64,000 nucleotides of DNA from NCBI RefSeq assembly GCF_003031405.1, contig NZ_CP020469.1:558001-622000 (forward strand). The letters are read 5' to 3'. Positions within the stretch are counted from its first letter, which is position 1; every line of letters starts with the position of its first letter. The position numbers and the translations under genes are program-made. The notes beneath the pieces were generated by a model that saw only the letters and a program-made list of their open reading frames with translations, had not been told where the DNA came from and made no database searches. Shown in pieces: positions 24,748 through 34,405 of the stretch. The DNA is from Halomonas sp. 'Soap Lake #6'. GTDB lineage: Bacteria > Pseudomonadota > Gammaproteobacteria > Pseudomonadales > Halomonadaceae.

Positions 24748-27700
24748 TCAGATGTCATGGATAAGGCATGAGAGGGGCGCGCCGTGGTAAAAAACTTCCA
24801 GTTGGTGGTGCTGATTATCCAGTGGTACTCGTACTGGCATACCTGCGTCTATGTTGGCTAGGCGTTGGCCGTCGAGTTCAGCGTAAACCTCACCTGTAGG
24901 CGGCATCATTGGGCCTTGCGCGTTAGTGATCTTGATATGATAGTGCGTTTCGGCAAGCGTAATGTTGGCAGTAAAGCAGGGCCAATTGCTTGGGAGGCAA
25001 GGGGCAATTACCAGCCAGTCACCCTCACGGCGAATGCCTAATATACCCTCCATACCTGCCTGGTACATCCAGCCAGCAGCGCCTGTATACCACGTCCAGC
25101 CGCCGCGCCCAGCGTGGGGCTCAACTGAGTACACATCTGCTGCCACCACATAGGGCTCTACACGGTAGCGGGCTGCAGCTTCAGCCGTCTTGGCATGGTT
25201 GATGGGGTTAAGCAGTGCAAATAGCTGATGCGCTTTGTCTCCCTTGCCCAGTTGGGTGAACGCCAGAATTGCCCACATCGATGCATGGCTATACTGGCCG
25301 CCATTTTCCCGCATGCCCGGCGGGTAGCCGCTGATATAGCCAGGGTCGCGTAGGGGTTGATCGAAGGGGGGCCAGAAGAGCAGCGCCAATTGTTTGTCAT
25401 GTCTAATGAGTTCGCGCTCTAGAGATGCCATCGCCAACTCGGCACGTTGGGGGTTGCTGGCGCCTGAAAGTACTGCCCACGACTGGGCGATAGAGTCAAT
25501 TTGGCAAGCATCGCTCTTACTGCTACCCAACCAGGTGCCGTCGTCGTAGGTGGCTCGTCGATACCACTGGCCATCCCAGGCGCTGTTTTCCAGTGCCAAG
25601 CGCAACGCGCTGGCATGGCGACTCCAGCGGGCGGCATAGCGTTCATGTTGAGCCAAGTGAGGTGCTAGGGCTTCGCGCTGTTCTGCCAGTGGCCTAAACA
25701 GGTCGAGCGTTTTCACCAACAGCCAGCCCAGCCACACACTTTCACCTTTACCTGCCGCACCTACGCGGTTCATACCGTCATTCCAGTCACCGCCACCTAT
25801 CAGCGGTAAGCCATGCTCCCCCAGTTGTGAAAGGGTGATATCTAGGCCCCGGGCGCAGTGCTCAAAAAGTGAGGCGACTTCCAACGAGGTCGTTGGTTGG
25901 AAAAAATGCTCATGTTCTTGAGGAGGTAGTGGTGGGCCGTCTAAAAAGCTCACCGGCTCGTCGAGCACTGCGACGTCGTGAGACGTTGCGATATAGCGTG
26001 CGCAGGCATAAGCCAGCCAAACGCGATCGTCAGAGATACGTGTACGTACCCCTTGTCCCGAATGAGGTAACCACCAGTGCTGCACATCACCCTCTGAAAA
26101 TTGGCGTGAAGCCGCCCGCAGCAAATGCTGGCGAGTTGTCTCGGGGCTGCTGAAAGATAGTGCCATGCCATCTTGCAACTGATCGCGGAAGCCATAGGCG
26201 CCGCTGGCTTGATAAAACGCGGAGCGAGCTGTGATACGACAGGCAATAGTCTGATAAAGCAGCCAGCCGTTCAGCATAATGTCCATGGCACGATCAGGGG
26301 TTTTGACCTGTATGGCATTGAGCTGAACTTGCCAGTGTTTATGAATACTCGTCAGCTCTGTCTCGATATCGGTGTTACGAAAGCGTTTGATTAATGCCTG
26401 TGCTTCTTCAGCCGAGCCCCCTTGGCCGAGCAATACGACGATGTCGACGGTTTCACCGGGAGCAAGTGCAACACTGCGTTGAAGGGCTGCACATGGGTCT
26501 TGGCCCGCCCCTAAGGTACCTGAAAGCGGTGCTTTACAGCGTAACCCGGCGGGGTCTGCCAAGCTTTTTCCATACCCGATAAACTCACTTCGATTAGCTG
26601 TCCAGTAAGATGGCTGTGCGCCAATATCAAGAAATGCTACCCGGTCTGGGAAAGCCGCATTCCATGGGTTTGTGACTAATAAAGCGCCGCTATTCATCTC
26701 TTGTGTGGTGATCAGAAAGGGCGCTGATGCACTGCGCGATGTACCTAGAACCCACTCAGCATAAGCGGTAACAGAGAGCTTGCGTGGCCGCCCAGAGTCA
26801 TTTGTCATTCTCAGCCTTGAGATGCGCAATGGAGCATCAAGGGGGACAAAGTGCAGCAACTCCAAGCTGAGACCATCGACCCGATGTTCAAACTGGCTAT
26901 AGCCAAAGCCGTGGCGCGCAACGTAGCAGCCTGGGTCGCGTATTGGGCTTGCTGTTGCGGTATACAGCGCTAGGGATTCCTCATCCCGGATATAAATAGC
27001 ATCCCCGCTAGGGTCAATGACGGGGTCGTTAGACCATGCTGTCAATTGATTCTCTCGGCTGCTGCCAGCCCATAGATAACCAGCTCCCGTCGCCGAAACC
27101 TGGAATCCGAACAGCTGGTTTGCAATGACATTAATCCACGGGGCTGGTGTCGAGCTACCTTCGTCAAGAACCGTGACATACTCTCGACCTTGCTTTGCAA
27201 ATCCGCCTAGTCCGTTAAAAAATTCAAGCGCTGGCTGCTCTATATGCTGTGCAGTATCGTCCTCTTTAATGCGCTGCTGGGGTAGCGCCCGTTTGGTGAA
27301 GGAGGAAGGTTTGGCGGCTGGAAGGGCCGGTAACGTGATAGACAACTGATCGGCAATCTCTCCCCGATGTGCAATTAATGCTATCCGGGCAATTGATTGA
27401 AGCAGGTTGCGAGATGTTACGCTTATCAAGTCGGCACGCAGTGCAAACACCGTTCCTTGGGCATAACCACTGTGAAGGCGTGGCCGTGACTGGCTTTTAA
27501 GAATCGTTGTTTCAATGGATTGCTGAAGATCCTGCACATAAGAGGAGGCGCGCTCGTTGATGACTACTACGTCCACCTCTAGGCGCTTCATACGCCAATA
27601 CTCATGGGCGCGAAGCAATTGCTGCAGCTGTGCGATGTCATCGATTGATTCGATACGCAGCAATACGATGGGTAAGTCGCCGGATATCCCATGTTGCCAG

Positions 27701-30700
27701 AGTAGGGATTGCGGCCCTGCGCCATGCTTAATCGCCGCTTGGGACGCTCTAAAGCGAGCATCTGGGTAAAGTAGGGGGGCTGCAAGCCGCTGAAAGTCGG
27801 CCGCTTCTTCATGTTGAATGGCTAAGTGACGCAGTTGCACTTGAGCTTGGGTCCAAGCTAGCATTTTGGCCCGTTCGAAGGCACTGTGGTCATGATGTTT
27901 ATCAACCAAATCCAGTAATGCTTCTCGTGAAGAGGCAACGACAGTCCAGTAGGCAATCCGCGCAACGTTGCCTGGCGCAACCCGCAGGCAGCAGCGCATT
28001 GCGAAAACAGGGTCAATAACACTACCTACGGTGCCAGATAAGCGCTGGCCTTCAGCAAGTGCCGATGCTTGAAAAATAGTGTTGCCCCTGCCGATAAACT
28101 GCTCGCGGTCTGTCTCGTATTGGAGATCCCCGACTATTTCGCCTTCTGCAACGGCAAAGTGAGCTGCCCATATATTTACATCGTCAGGATCACGCTGTCG
28201 GCGTGTGGCGACTAATGCGTCAAACTCTGGCAAGTACTCAGTCACCACGAACATTTTGGCGAAGCTGGGGTGTGCGTTGTCGGTATTAGGGGTAGCCAAC
28301 ACTAGCTCAGCATAGGAGGTTACGTCGATATCGCTTGAGTGACGTCCGCTGTTGGTCAGCGTTAGCAGACGCACTTCGCTGTCATCCTCCCCTGAAACAA
28401 GTATGTCCAAATGGCTAGAGATGGTGTCGTGCTGATGGGTATAACGGACATGATCTTCGGCAAACAGTACGTGATTGGCATCGTTGTGGACACCGTTTTT
28501 GGAGCCCACTGTTTGCCCTGTTGCGGTCCAAACATCTGGGCGTCGGGTATCGCGAAGAAAAATAAAGCTACCCCAGTGATCGCGCGTTGTATCAGGATGC
28601 CAGCGGGTGACGGCGATATCGTGCCACCGACTGTAGCCGCCGCCTGTTGCGGTCAACATGATGGAGTAGTTACCGTTAGATAGTAAGTGAGTGACTGGAG
28701 GCCCGCTGATTGCTGTTGAAACATGGCGCACGGCTTGCGCGTCATTGACGATTTGGCTGGCTGTTGATTTCACTTCTTCCGCGCGAGGGTAAGCAATGGC
28801 AACGTCGCGTGGTATCCGCTCTTGTAGCAATAGCTCACTCGCCTGAATCATGGGTTCACGATGGAAGCGTGCCCGCATCTGTCCATGGTGAAGCGTATTG
28901 GCAATAGCGACGATGGTCATGCCCTGATGGTGGGCCATGTAACTGCGCACCATGACCAGTGCTTCTCCCTTAGGAAGCCGCGAGCGGGTCAGGTCTAATG
29001 CTTCGTAATAGCCATAGCGTCCCAGCGCGCCCATCTTTGCGAGACGGCGGTAATTTTGGCAGGCCCCCGCAGGATCAATCATTGTTGCCAAACCGGTAGC
29101 ATAAGGCGCGATCACTAAATCTGCCGAAAGACCACGCTTAAGCCCTAACCCAGGGACACCGAAATTAGAGTATTGGTAAGTTTGCTCTATATCCCGTGCG
29201 TTGTATCCAGACTCAGAGATGCCCCATGGGGCTGAAAACTGCGCAGCGTACGCCTCCTGGCGTTTAACCACCAGGCAATTGGTTTGTTCGAGCAAGCTGC
29301 CTGCCGGCGCGCGCATGACCAGAGATGGCATCAGGTATTCAAACATTGAACCTGACCAAGAAATTAATGCTGCGCCATGTTTTAAGGGCGTTGCAGCGCG
29401 GCCAAGGCGGAACCAATGACGGGTAGGGACATCGCCCTTTGCGATAGCAAACAGGCTGGCTAGTCGTGCCTCTGAAGCCAGTAGGTCATAACAACTGCTA
29501 TCCAGACTTGCGTCTTCCAGCGAGTAGCCGATCGACAGCAATTGGCGTTCCGAGTTAAGCAGGAACGCAAAGTCCATGTTTAGTGCTAGCCGCCTCGCTT
29601 TATTGGCCAGTTGTTGCAGCCGCTCAGCGTGCCTGTCTGCTGATAGTGTCTCTTTGAAAGGGTCACTGTTGTGCTGGCCAACGGTAGTGTGTAGGGCTTT
29701 CACCCAGAACAGTGCATCTTCGCTATCGGTATCATGATGGTCGTTGAACAGGTTGCCAGCCATACCAAGCGCTTGTTGAGTTAGCGTCGTTAGCACTTCT
29801 AAATTTAAGGAAGAAATTTTGGGGGCGTTGACCAACGCATCAATTTTCTTTAGCTGCGTTATTAGTTGTTCGACGGGCAGTGAGTCCGATGTTGCAGGTG
29901 ATTGAGCTGCACGCTTTATGGCATCAAAGGCCAGTGCTAGTGTGTCAGCAATGCCTTGGCGTGGATCCGGCGAAAATACGGTGTCTTGCCAGGTTTCACA
30001 GGCATTGGCGATGGTAATAAGATGGCCTGCAAGGTTGCCGCTATCCACGGTGGACACATATCGGGGGTCTAGTGGGCGGAGGTCTTCTGTTGCGTACCAA
30101 TTATAGAAGTGGCCACGGTAACGCGGCAGGGTATGCATAACCGCTAGCGTTGCTTCTAACCGATTGAGGGCATCCTGATTGCTGATCCAACCAAAATCAC
30201 GCGCGGCTAGTGTCGCCAGTAAATATAGGCCCATATTAGTCGGCGAAGTACGTTGGGCGATAACCGGTTGCGGGTCTTCTTGAAAATTGTCGGGCGGAAG
30301 TAGGTTGTTAGCGGTATTTACAAAGGTTTCAAAGTAACGCCAGGTTCTGCGGGCAGTCAGTCGAAGCTCAAGCGAGAGGTCTGCCGAAAGCGGTGGCTGA
30401 TGGTGACGGCTGTTCGTGCTGCTGAGCCAGGACGCGACGGCTGGCGCTGCTCCCCAGAGCAGGGCCATTGGCACTACGATTATCCAGACGCCACTGTTAA
30501 ACCACAGTGCACTACACGCAGCCGCCAAGCCCAGTAACGTACCGGGGGCCATGTGTTGATAAAACCCCCAGGCAGTCAGGTGTGGGCGCTTCATTGTTTG
30601 TGCTGCTGAGGTCCACTCCAGCAGATGGCGACGGGTGATAAAAATGCGTGTTAGGGTGCGGGCAATAGCATCCAGCATGCGCCATGCCTGGTCAGGAAGG

Positions 30701-33432
30701 AACGTCAACTGCAGCAGAACTTGCTTCGCCCCTAGTGCGAGTTCATCCAGCCATTGTTGAAAATGGTGGCGTATATTCACGCCCGCTCGGGGCGGTATAA
30801 AAGAGGCAGCAAGAGATAGCACCACTGGAGTGCTAACGATAAAGAAGACGATCAGCGAGCTGACAATGGCCATTAGTAGTGGAAGCTGCCAGCTTACTGC
30901 TAAGCAGGCTAACAGTAACGGCGGCAGCATTGAGCGGCGTAGATTGCCAAGGGTTTTCAGGCGCCCTGTTAGGGGCAGCGTGGCAGTAAATAGCCAAGGG
31001 AGTAACTGCCAATCGCCGCGCACCCAGCGGTGTTGGCGCTTTGCCACTACATCGTAACGGCTTGGGAAGTCTTCAACGACTTCAATGTCTGAAGCAAGGC
31101 CTGCGCGTGCAAAGATACCTTCAAACATATCGTGGCTAAGCAGAGTGTTGTCGGGAACCCGGCTCGCGAGAGTAGCTTCAAAGGCATCAATATCATAAAT
31201 GCCCTTACCTGCGTACGACCCTTCACCGACTAAGTCTTGATAAAGATCTGAAGAGGCTGCGGCATAGGGTTCAATGCCACCTGGGGCAGAGCACAGCTGC
31301 TGGTAAGTAGAGCCTCTCTCACCCGTTGGCAACGACTGAGTGACCCGTGGTTGAAGAATTGCATAGCCTTCTACAATGCGCTGATGCTGTTGGTCAAAGC
31401 GCGGTTGGTTTAACGGGTGGGCTAGTTTGCCGATCAGCTTACTGGCAACACCTCTTGGCAAGCGTGTATCAGCATCTAACGTAATGACATAACGAACATC
31501 TTTAGGCAGTGCCGGAGGGGTGACAAAGGTCGTGTCTGTTGCCCCACGTAAAAGCCTGTTGAGCTCGTGGAGCTTGCCACGTTTGCGCTCCCAGCCCATC
31601 CAGCAGTGTTCACTCTGATTAAAGATGCGTTTGCGATGCAATAAAAAAAACCGTTTTTCATTACCAGGCGGGCAGTGGTTATCGTTTAACTGCTTTACCC
31701 GCTTGGCGGCAGCAGTTAATAACGCAGCATCTTCTGCTATGTCTGGCCGCTGGGCATCAATACCATCCGTTAGCAGTGCATAGATGATGGCACCTTCGCC
31801 ACTGCTAAGGTAATGCACCTCAAGGCGGTCAAGCTGCTCTTGCAGGTCGGCCTCATTGGTCAGTAACGTGGGCACAGCCACGAGCGTGCGAAGCTCTGGC
31901 GGAACACCTTCAGCAAGATCCAGGCTGGGAAGTGGTTGTGCCCCGATGCTATGAATGATGAACCGGTTAACGAATATGGTAGCGACTTCAACGAGTGGCA
32001 ATATGCTCAGGCTAGCCAATAACAGCAGCCAGAAAAGGGGGAACTCTCCTGCACCACCAGGTAGCCATAACAGCAACCAACTGGCGACTGCGATTAAACT
32101 GATTGAGGTTGCTGCAAGCAGGGTGGTATAGCCACGAATACCATTGTTTAGCAGTGCTTGGCGCAGTCGCCGGTGTAGAGGAAGACGAAAGCGAAGGCGC
32201 TGCTCTAACACATTCCGCCCGGCAGCCACTAAGAAATACCCAGGGTCGCCCATACGCGCTGCTTCTTGCTCATTATCAGCTAGCGCTGAAGCCTCACTAG
32301 AGGCTTCTAGAGCATTATCAACCACTTCCAGCTCTGTGTAGGTTGAACCGCGGGAAAGCTCCTCAACCGCGCTACGATAGTGGTTGCGTGTTGAAAAATC
32401 GTACTGCGCGAAACTACTGTGCTGGCAAAGTTTTTCATCAACCAAGCTGACACTTTCAAGCAGCTCAGCCCAGTCGGTGCTGGAGATAAAGCGCATGCTG
32501 GTGATAACGTTGCGCACGGTGACATTAGCCGCCCCTTGACGCTGCAGGGCACTTTGCACAACCTCATCGATAGATTCGCCCTGGCGGTTAAGCTGCTCAA
32601 AAAGCCAGCAGGCCAGAGGGCTGGTGCGAGGGTTGACGCCGCGTAAGCGTTTGGCTAGTTGGGCTGTAAAAGGCGCTGATAATGGCGCTTTTTGAAACGT
32701 AAATGATGGGAATTCACGATCAATTGAGTGAACATCAGATGAGCAGTTATTAGGCTCATCACTGTCAGGGTCATGGTTTTCAGGAGCAATCCACGTTGCC
32801 GCTAATACGTCCGCTTTGTCCCGCGCCGTTTGTTCGTTAATGATTTGGTCGGCCAGGCGGCGGAGGTTTTCGATTAGTACGATACGCAGGGTGATTGCTA
32901 CCGCCCACAGCTCCCCAATCGTCAGCGGCTGCACACGTTGATAGGCGCTAATAAAGGGGCGTAGGTTAGATAGTTCAAGGTGGCTGTCGGTATGCGCGAC
33001 AAATGCCCATGCAATACCAAACACACGAGGGTAGCCCGCAAAGGGGCCCTCTGCCAGCTTGGGTAGCTGACGATAGTAGCCTGGCGGCAGGTCGCCACGA
33101 ATTTCACGAATTTGTGCTTCAATCAGGTGATAATTATCAAGCAGCCAGGCAGCGGCGGGTACGATATCGCGGCCATCTGCTTGGGTGGCGGCACAGGCTC
33201 GGTAGGCGGCAAGTAGTACGCTGGCATTATCATTGAGCCGTCGGGTTAAAGGCATCACCTTGGGAGGTGTTTTGGTGACGGTTTGTGCCCGAGCTAAACT
33301 ACCTGCATGTTGTTCCAGCCTTTCTACACTAAACAACTCTTCACGTACCGGAGATGTGGAACTCCAAAGTGCCGCAGAGGCATGGTGTTGATGCGCACCA
33401 CGAAAGAAAGGCGTCCGGGTAAAAAGAGTCAC
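24748..33432 (-). CDS. ndvB: Cyclic beta-1,2-glucan synthase (NdvB/Cgs family)
   Basis: 2,894 residues, the full length of rhizobial NdvB and Brucella Cgs. The N-terminal region and membrane helices (about 430-500 and 840-1000) surround a GT84 glycosyltransferase domain with DADTRLP near residue 651 and QHRWVRGDW near 800. The C-terminal half has two carbohydrate-binding beta-sandwich segments and a GH94-type domain with GGGDWNDGMNRVG near residue 2548, which controls chain length by phosphorolysis. The start is a GTG with AGGA 8 bases before it. The enzyme makes cyclic glucan at the inner membrane for export to the periplasm. No obvious NdvA exporter gene is next to it. Confidence 0.93.
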   Translation of the reverse strand: MTLFTRTPFFRGAHQHHASAALWSSTSPVREELFSVERLEQHAGSLARAQTVTKTPPKVMPLTRRLNDNASVLLAAYRACAATQADGRDIVPAAAWLLDNYHLIEAQIREIRGDLPPGYYRQLPKLAEGPFAGYPRVFGIAWAFVAHTDSHLELSNLRPFISAYQRVQPLTIGELWAVAITLRIVLIENLRRLADQIINEQTARDKADVLAATWIAPENHDPDSDEPNNCSSDVHSIDREFPSFTFQKAPLSAPFTAQLAKRLRGVNPRTSPLACWLFEQLNRQGESIDEVVQSALQRQGAANVTVRNVITSMRFISSTDWAELLESVSLVDEKLCQHSSFAQYDFSTRNHYRSAVEELSRGSTYTELEVVDNALEASSEASALADNEQEAARMGDPGYFLVAAGRNVLEQRLRFRLPLHRRLRQALLNNGIRGYTTLLAATSISLIAVASWLLLWLPGGAGEFPLFWLLLLASLSILPLVEVATIFVNRFIIHSIGAQPLPSLDLAEGVPPELRTLVAVPTLLTNEADLQEQLDRLEVHYLSSGEGAIIYALLTDGIDAQRPDIAEDAALLTAAAKRVKQLNDNHCPPGNEKRFFLLHRKRIFNQSEHCWMGWERKRGKLHELNRLLRGATDTTFVTPPALPKDVRYVITLDADTRLPRGVASKLIGKLAHPLNQPRFDQQHQRIVEGYAILQPRVTQSLPTGERGSTYQQLCSAPGGIEPYAAASSDLYQDLVGEGSYAGKGIYDIDAFEATLASRVPDNTLLSHDMFEGIFARAGLASDIEVVEDFPSRYDVVAKRQHRWVRGDWQLLPWLFTATLPLTGRLKTLGNLRRSMLPPLLLACLAVSWQLPLLMAIVSSLIVFFIVSTPVVLSLAASFIPPRAGVNIRHHFQQWLDELALGAKQVLLQLTFLPDQAWRMLDAIARTLTRIFITRRHLLEWTSAAQTMKRPHLTAWGFYQHMAPGTLLGLAAACSALWFNSGVWIIVVPMALLWGAAPAVASWLSSTNSRHHQPPLSADLSLELRLTARRTWRYFETFVNTANNLLPPDNFQEDPQPVIAQRTSPTNMGLYLLATLAARDFGWISNQDALNRLEATLAVMHTLPRYRGHFYNWYATEDLRPLDPRYVSTVDSGNLAGHLITIANACETWQDTVFSPDPRQGIADTLALAFDAIKRAAQSPATSDSLPVEQLITQLKKIDALVNAPKISSLNLEVLTTLTQQALGMAGNLFNDHHDTDSEDALFWVKALHTTVGQHNSDPFKETLSADRHAERLQQLANKARRLALNMDFAFLLNSERQLLSIGYSLEDASLDSSCYDLLASEARLASLFAIAKGDVPTRHWFRLGRAATPLKHGAALISWSGSMFEYLMPSLVMRAPAGSLLEQTNCLVVKRQEAYAAQFSAPWGISESGYNARDIEQTYQYSNFGVPGLGLKRGLSADLVIAPYATGLATMIDPAGACQNYRRLAKMGALGRYGYYEALDLTRSRLPKGEALVMVRSYMAHHQGMTIVAIANTLHHGQMRARFHREPMIQASELLLQERIPRDVAIAYPRAEEVKSTASQIVNDAQAVRHVSTAISGPPVTHLLSNGNYSIMLTATGGGYSRWHDIAVTRWHPDTTRDHWGSFIFLRDTRRPDVWTATGQTVGSKNGVHNDANHVLFAEDHVRYTHQHDTISSHLDILVSGEDDSEVRLLTLTNSGRHSSDIDVTSYAELVLATPNTDNAHPSFAKMFVVTEYLPEFDALVATRRQRDPDDVNIWAAHFAVAEGEIVGDLQYETDREQFIGRGNTIFQASALAEGQRLSGTVGSVIDPVFAMRCCLRVAPGNVARIAYWTVVASSREALLDLVDKHHDHSAFERAKMLAWTQAQVQLRHLAIQHEEAADFQRLAAPLLYPDARFRASQAAIKHGAGPQSLLWQHGISGDLPIVLLRIESIDDIAQLQQLLRAHEYWRMKRLEVDVVVINERASSYVQDLQQSIETTILKSQSRPRLHSGYAQGTVFALRADLISVTSRNLLQSIARIALIAHRGEIADQLSITLPALPAAKPSSFTKRALPQQRIKEDDTAQHIEQPALEFFNGLGGFAKQGREYVTVLDEGSSTPAPWINVIANQLFGFQVSATGAGYLWAGSSRENQLTAWSNDPVIDPSGDAIYIRDEESLALYTATASPIRDPGCYVARHGFGYSQFEHRVDGLSLELLHFVPLDAPLRISRLRMTNDSGRPRKLSVTAYAEWVLGTSRSASAPFLITTQEMNSGALLVTNPWNAAFPDRVAFLDIGAQPSYWTANRSEFIGYGKSLADPAGLRCKAPLSGTLGAGQDPCAALQRSVALAPGETVDIVVLLGQGGSAEEAQALIKRFRNTDIETELTSIHKHWQVQLNAIQVKTPDRAMDIMLNGWLLYQTIACRITARSAFYQASGAYGFRDQLQDGMALSFSSPETTRQHLLRAASRQFSEGDVQHWWLPHSGQGVRTRISDDRVWLAYACARYIATSHDVAVLDEPVSFLDGPPLPPQEHEHFFQPTTSLEVASLFEHCARGLDITLSQLGEHGLPLIGGGDWNDGMNRVGAAGKGESVWLGWLLVKTLDLFRPLAEQREALAPHLAQHERYAARWSRHASALRLALENSAWDGQWYRRATYDDGTWLGSSKSDACQIDSIAQSWAVLSGASNPQRAELAMASLERELIRHDKQLALLFWPPFDQPLRDPGYISGYPPGMRENGGQYSHASMWAILAFTQLGKGDKAHQLFALLNPINHAKTAEAAARYRVEPYVVAADVYSVEPHAGRGGWTWYTGAAGWMYQAGMEGILGIRREGDWLVIAPCLPSNWPCFTANITLAETHYHIKITNAQGPMMPPTGEVYAELDGQRLANIDAGMPVRVPLDNQHHQLEVFYHGAPLSCLIHDI

Positions 33433-33575
33433 GGGTTACATCCTGGTTAATGTGCGAAGTATGTCTCGCAAGCACAGTGCTGCTCTTCCAGGACGATGTG
33501 CTTAACGTTAGCCTTTGTCGGTTCGTTAGCGCACATTGCGCGCATAAAACAGCCCAGGGTAGCGTAATGGACTGT

Positions 33576-34199
33576 TTAGCGGCCTTTGTATTGGCGCAAC
33601 GTCCAATAACCACCCCATAGGCGGGTAGCGGTGGTCATGATGCAAGCTGTGGCAAAGAGCCCCGCCAGCCATGGAAAATGCTGAGGAAAGAGGCAGAAGA
33701 GCACCAGTGCAATAATCGTTTCGGTGCCTTCGGTTAAGCCCTCTAAATAGTAAAATGCTTTTTGTGGAAAGTTGGGGCGTTCGACATTGTGAGCTTTCGC
33801 AGCAATAGCAAAGGCTAAAAACGATGTTCCTGTACCAATAAAGGCAAACAGCAGCACTGTTGCCGCTAGCGCATTTTGCTCAGGGTCAGCCAGTGCGAAT
33901 CCCAGTACCACTGCTGCATAAAAGACAAAATCCAGCCCGATATCGATAAAGCCGCCAGCATCACTTTGTCTACCGCTCAGTCGGGCAAGGGCGCCATCAA
34001 GCCCATCGCCCAGACGGTTCAGTACAATCGCGATTAATGCGAACGCGTAATATTCAAACGCCAGCAGCGGCAGAGAGGCCATGCCTATTAAAAAAGCACA
34101 CAGGGTGACTTGGTCGGGAGTGACCCGACGGCTATTGAGGTATCGTGCAATAAGTAGCAGTGGACGATGGGTGAGCGGCATAGTGAAACGGTCAAGCAC
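33576..34199 (-). CDS. CDP-alcohol phosphatidyltransferase family protein
   Basis: A 207-residue membrane enzyme. The full family motif is present in DGLDGALARLSGRQSDAGG plus FIDIGLD: D-x2-DG-x2-AR-x8-G-x3-D-x3-D. It would transfer a phospho-alcohol from a CDP-linked donor to an alcohol acceptor in the membrane. It is upstream of the glucan synthase on the same strand with a 143-bp gap. A role in modifying the glucan or in an unusual phospholipid is possible but unproven. Confidence 0.88.
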   Translation of the reverse strand: MLDRFTMPLTHRPLLLIARYLNSRRVTPDQVTLCAFLIGMASLPLLAFEYYAFALIAIVLNRLGDGLDGALARLSGRQSDAGGFIDIGLDFVFYAAVVLGFALADPEQNALAATVLLFAFIGTGTSFLAFAIAAKAHNVERPNFPQKAFYYLEGLTEGTETIIALVLFCLFPQHFPWLAGLFATACIMTTATRLWGGYWTLRQYKGR

Positions 34200-34405
34200 T
34201 CTGAGATCTCCAAAGAAAGCTAAGAAATACGACTAAAGTTTTTAGACTTTGGTCTTAAGGTTGGCCAATTTACTGGACTAACGATCTATAGCAGTGAATA
34301 AAGGGCACCACAAAAAACTGGCTAGGCTGGTTTAAATGAGTCATAGGACTACGTTATTTTGACGTACCCTTTTTTGTTCACCTGACCGTAAGCGATACTT
34401 TTCTA

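Noticed and set aside
24900..33300. Many open frames opposite the glucan synthase gene
   Set aside because: They are frames opened by the GC-rich codon pattern of a very long gene, with no ribosome sites or recognisable families.
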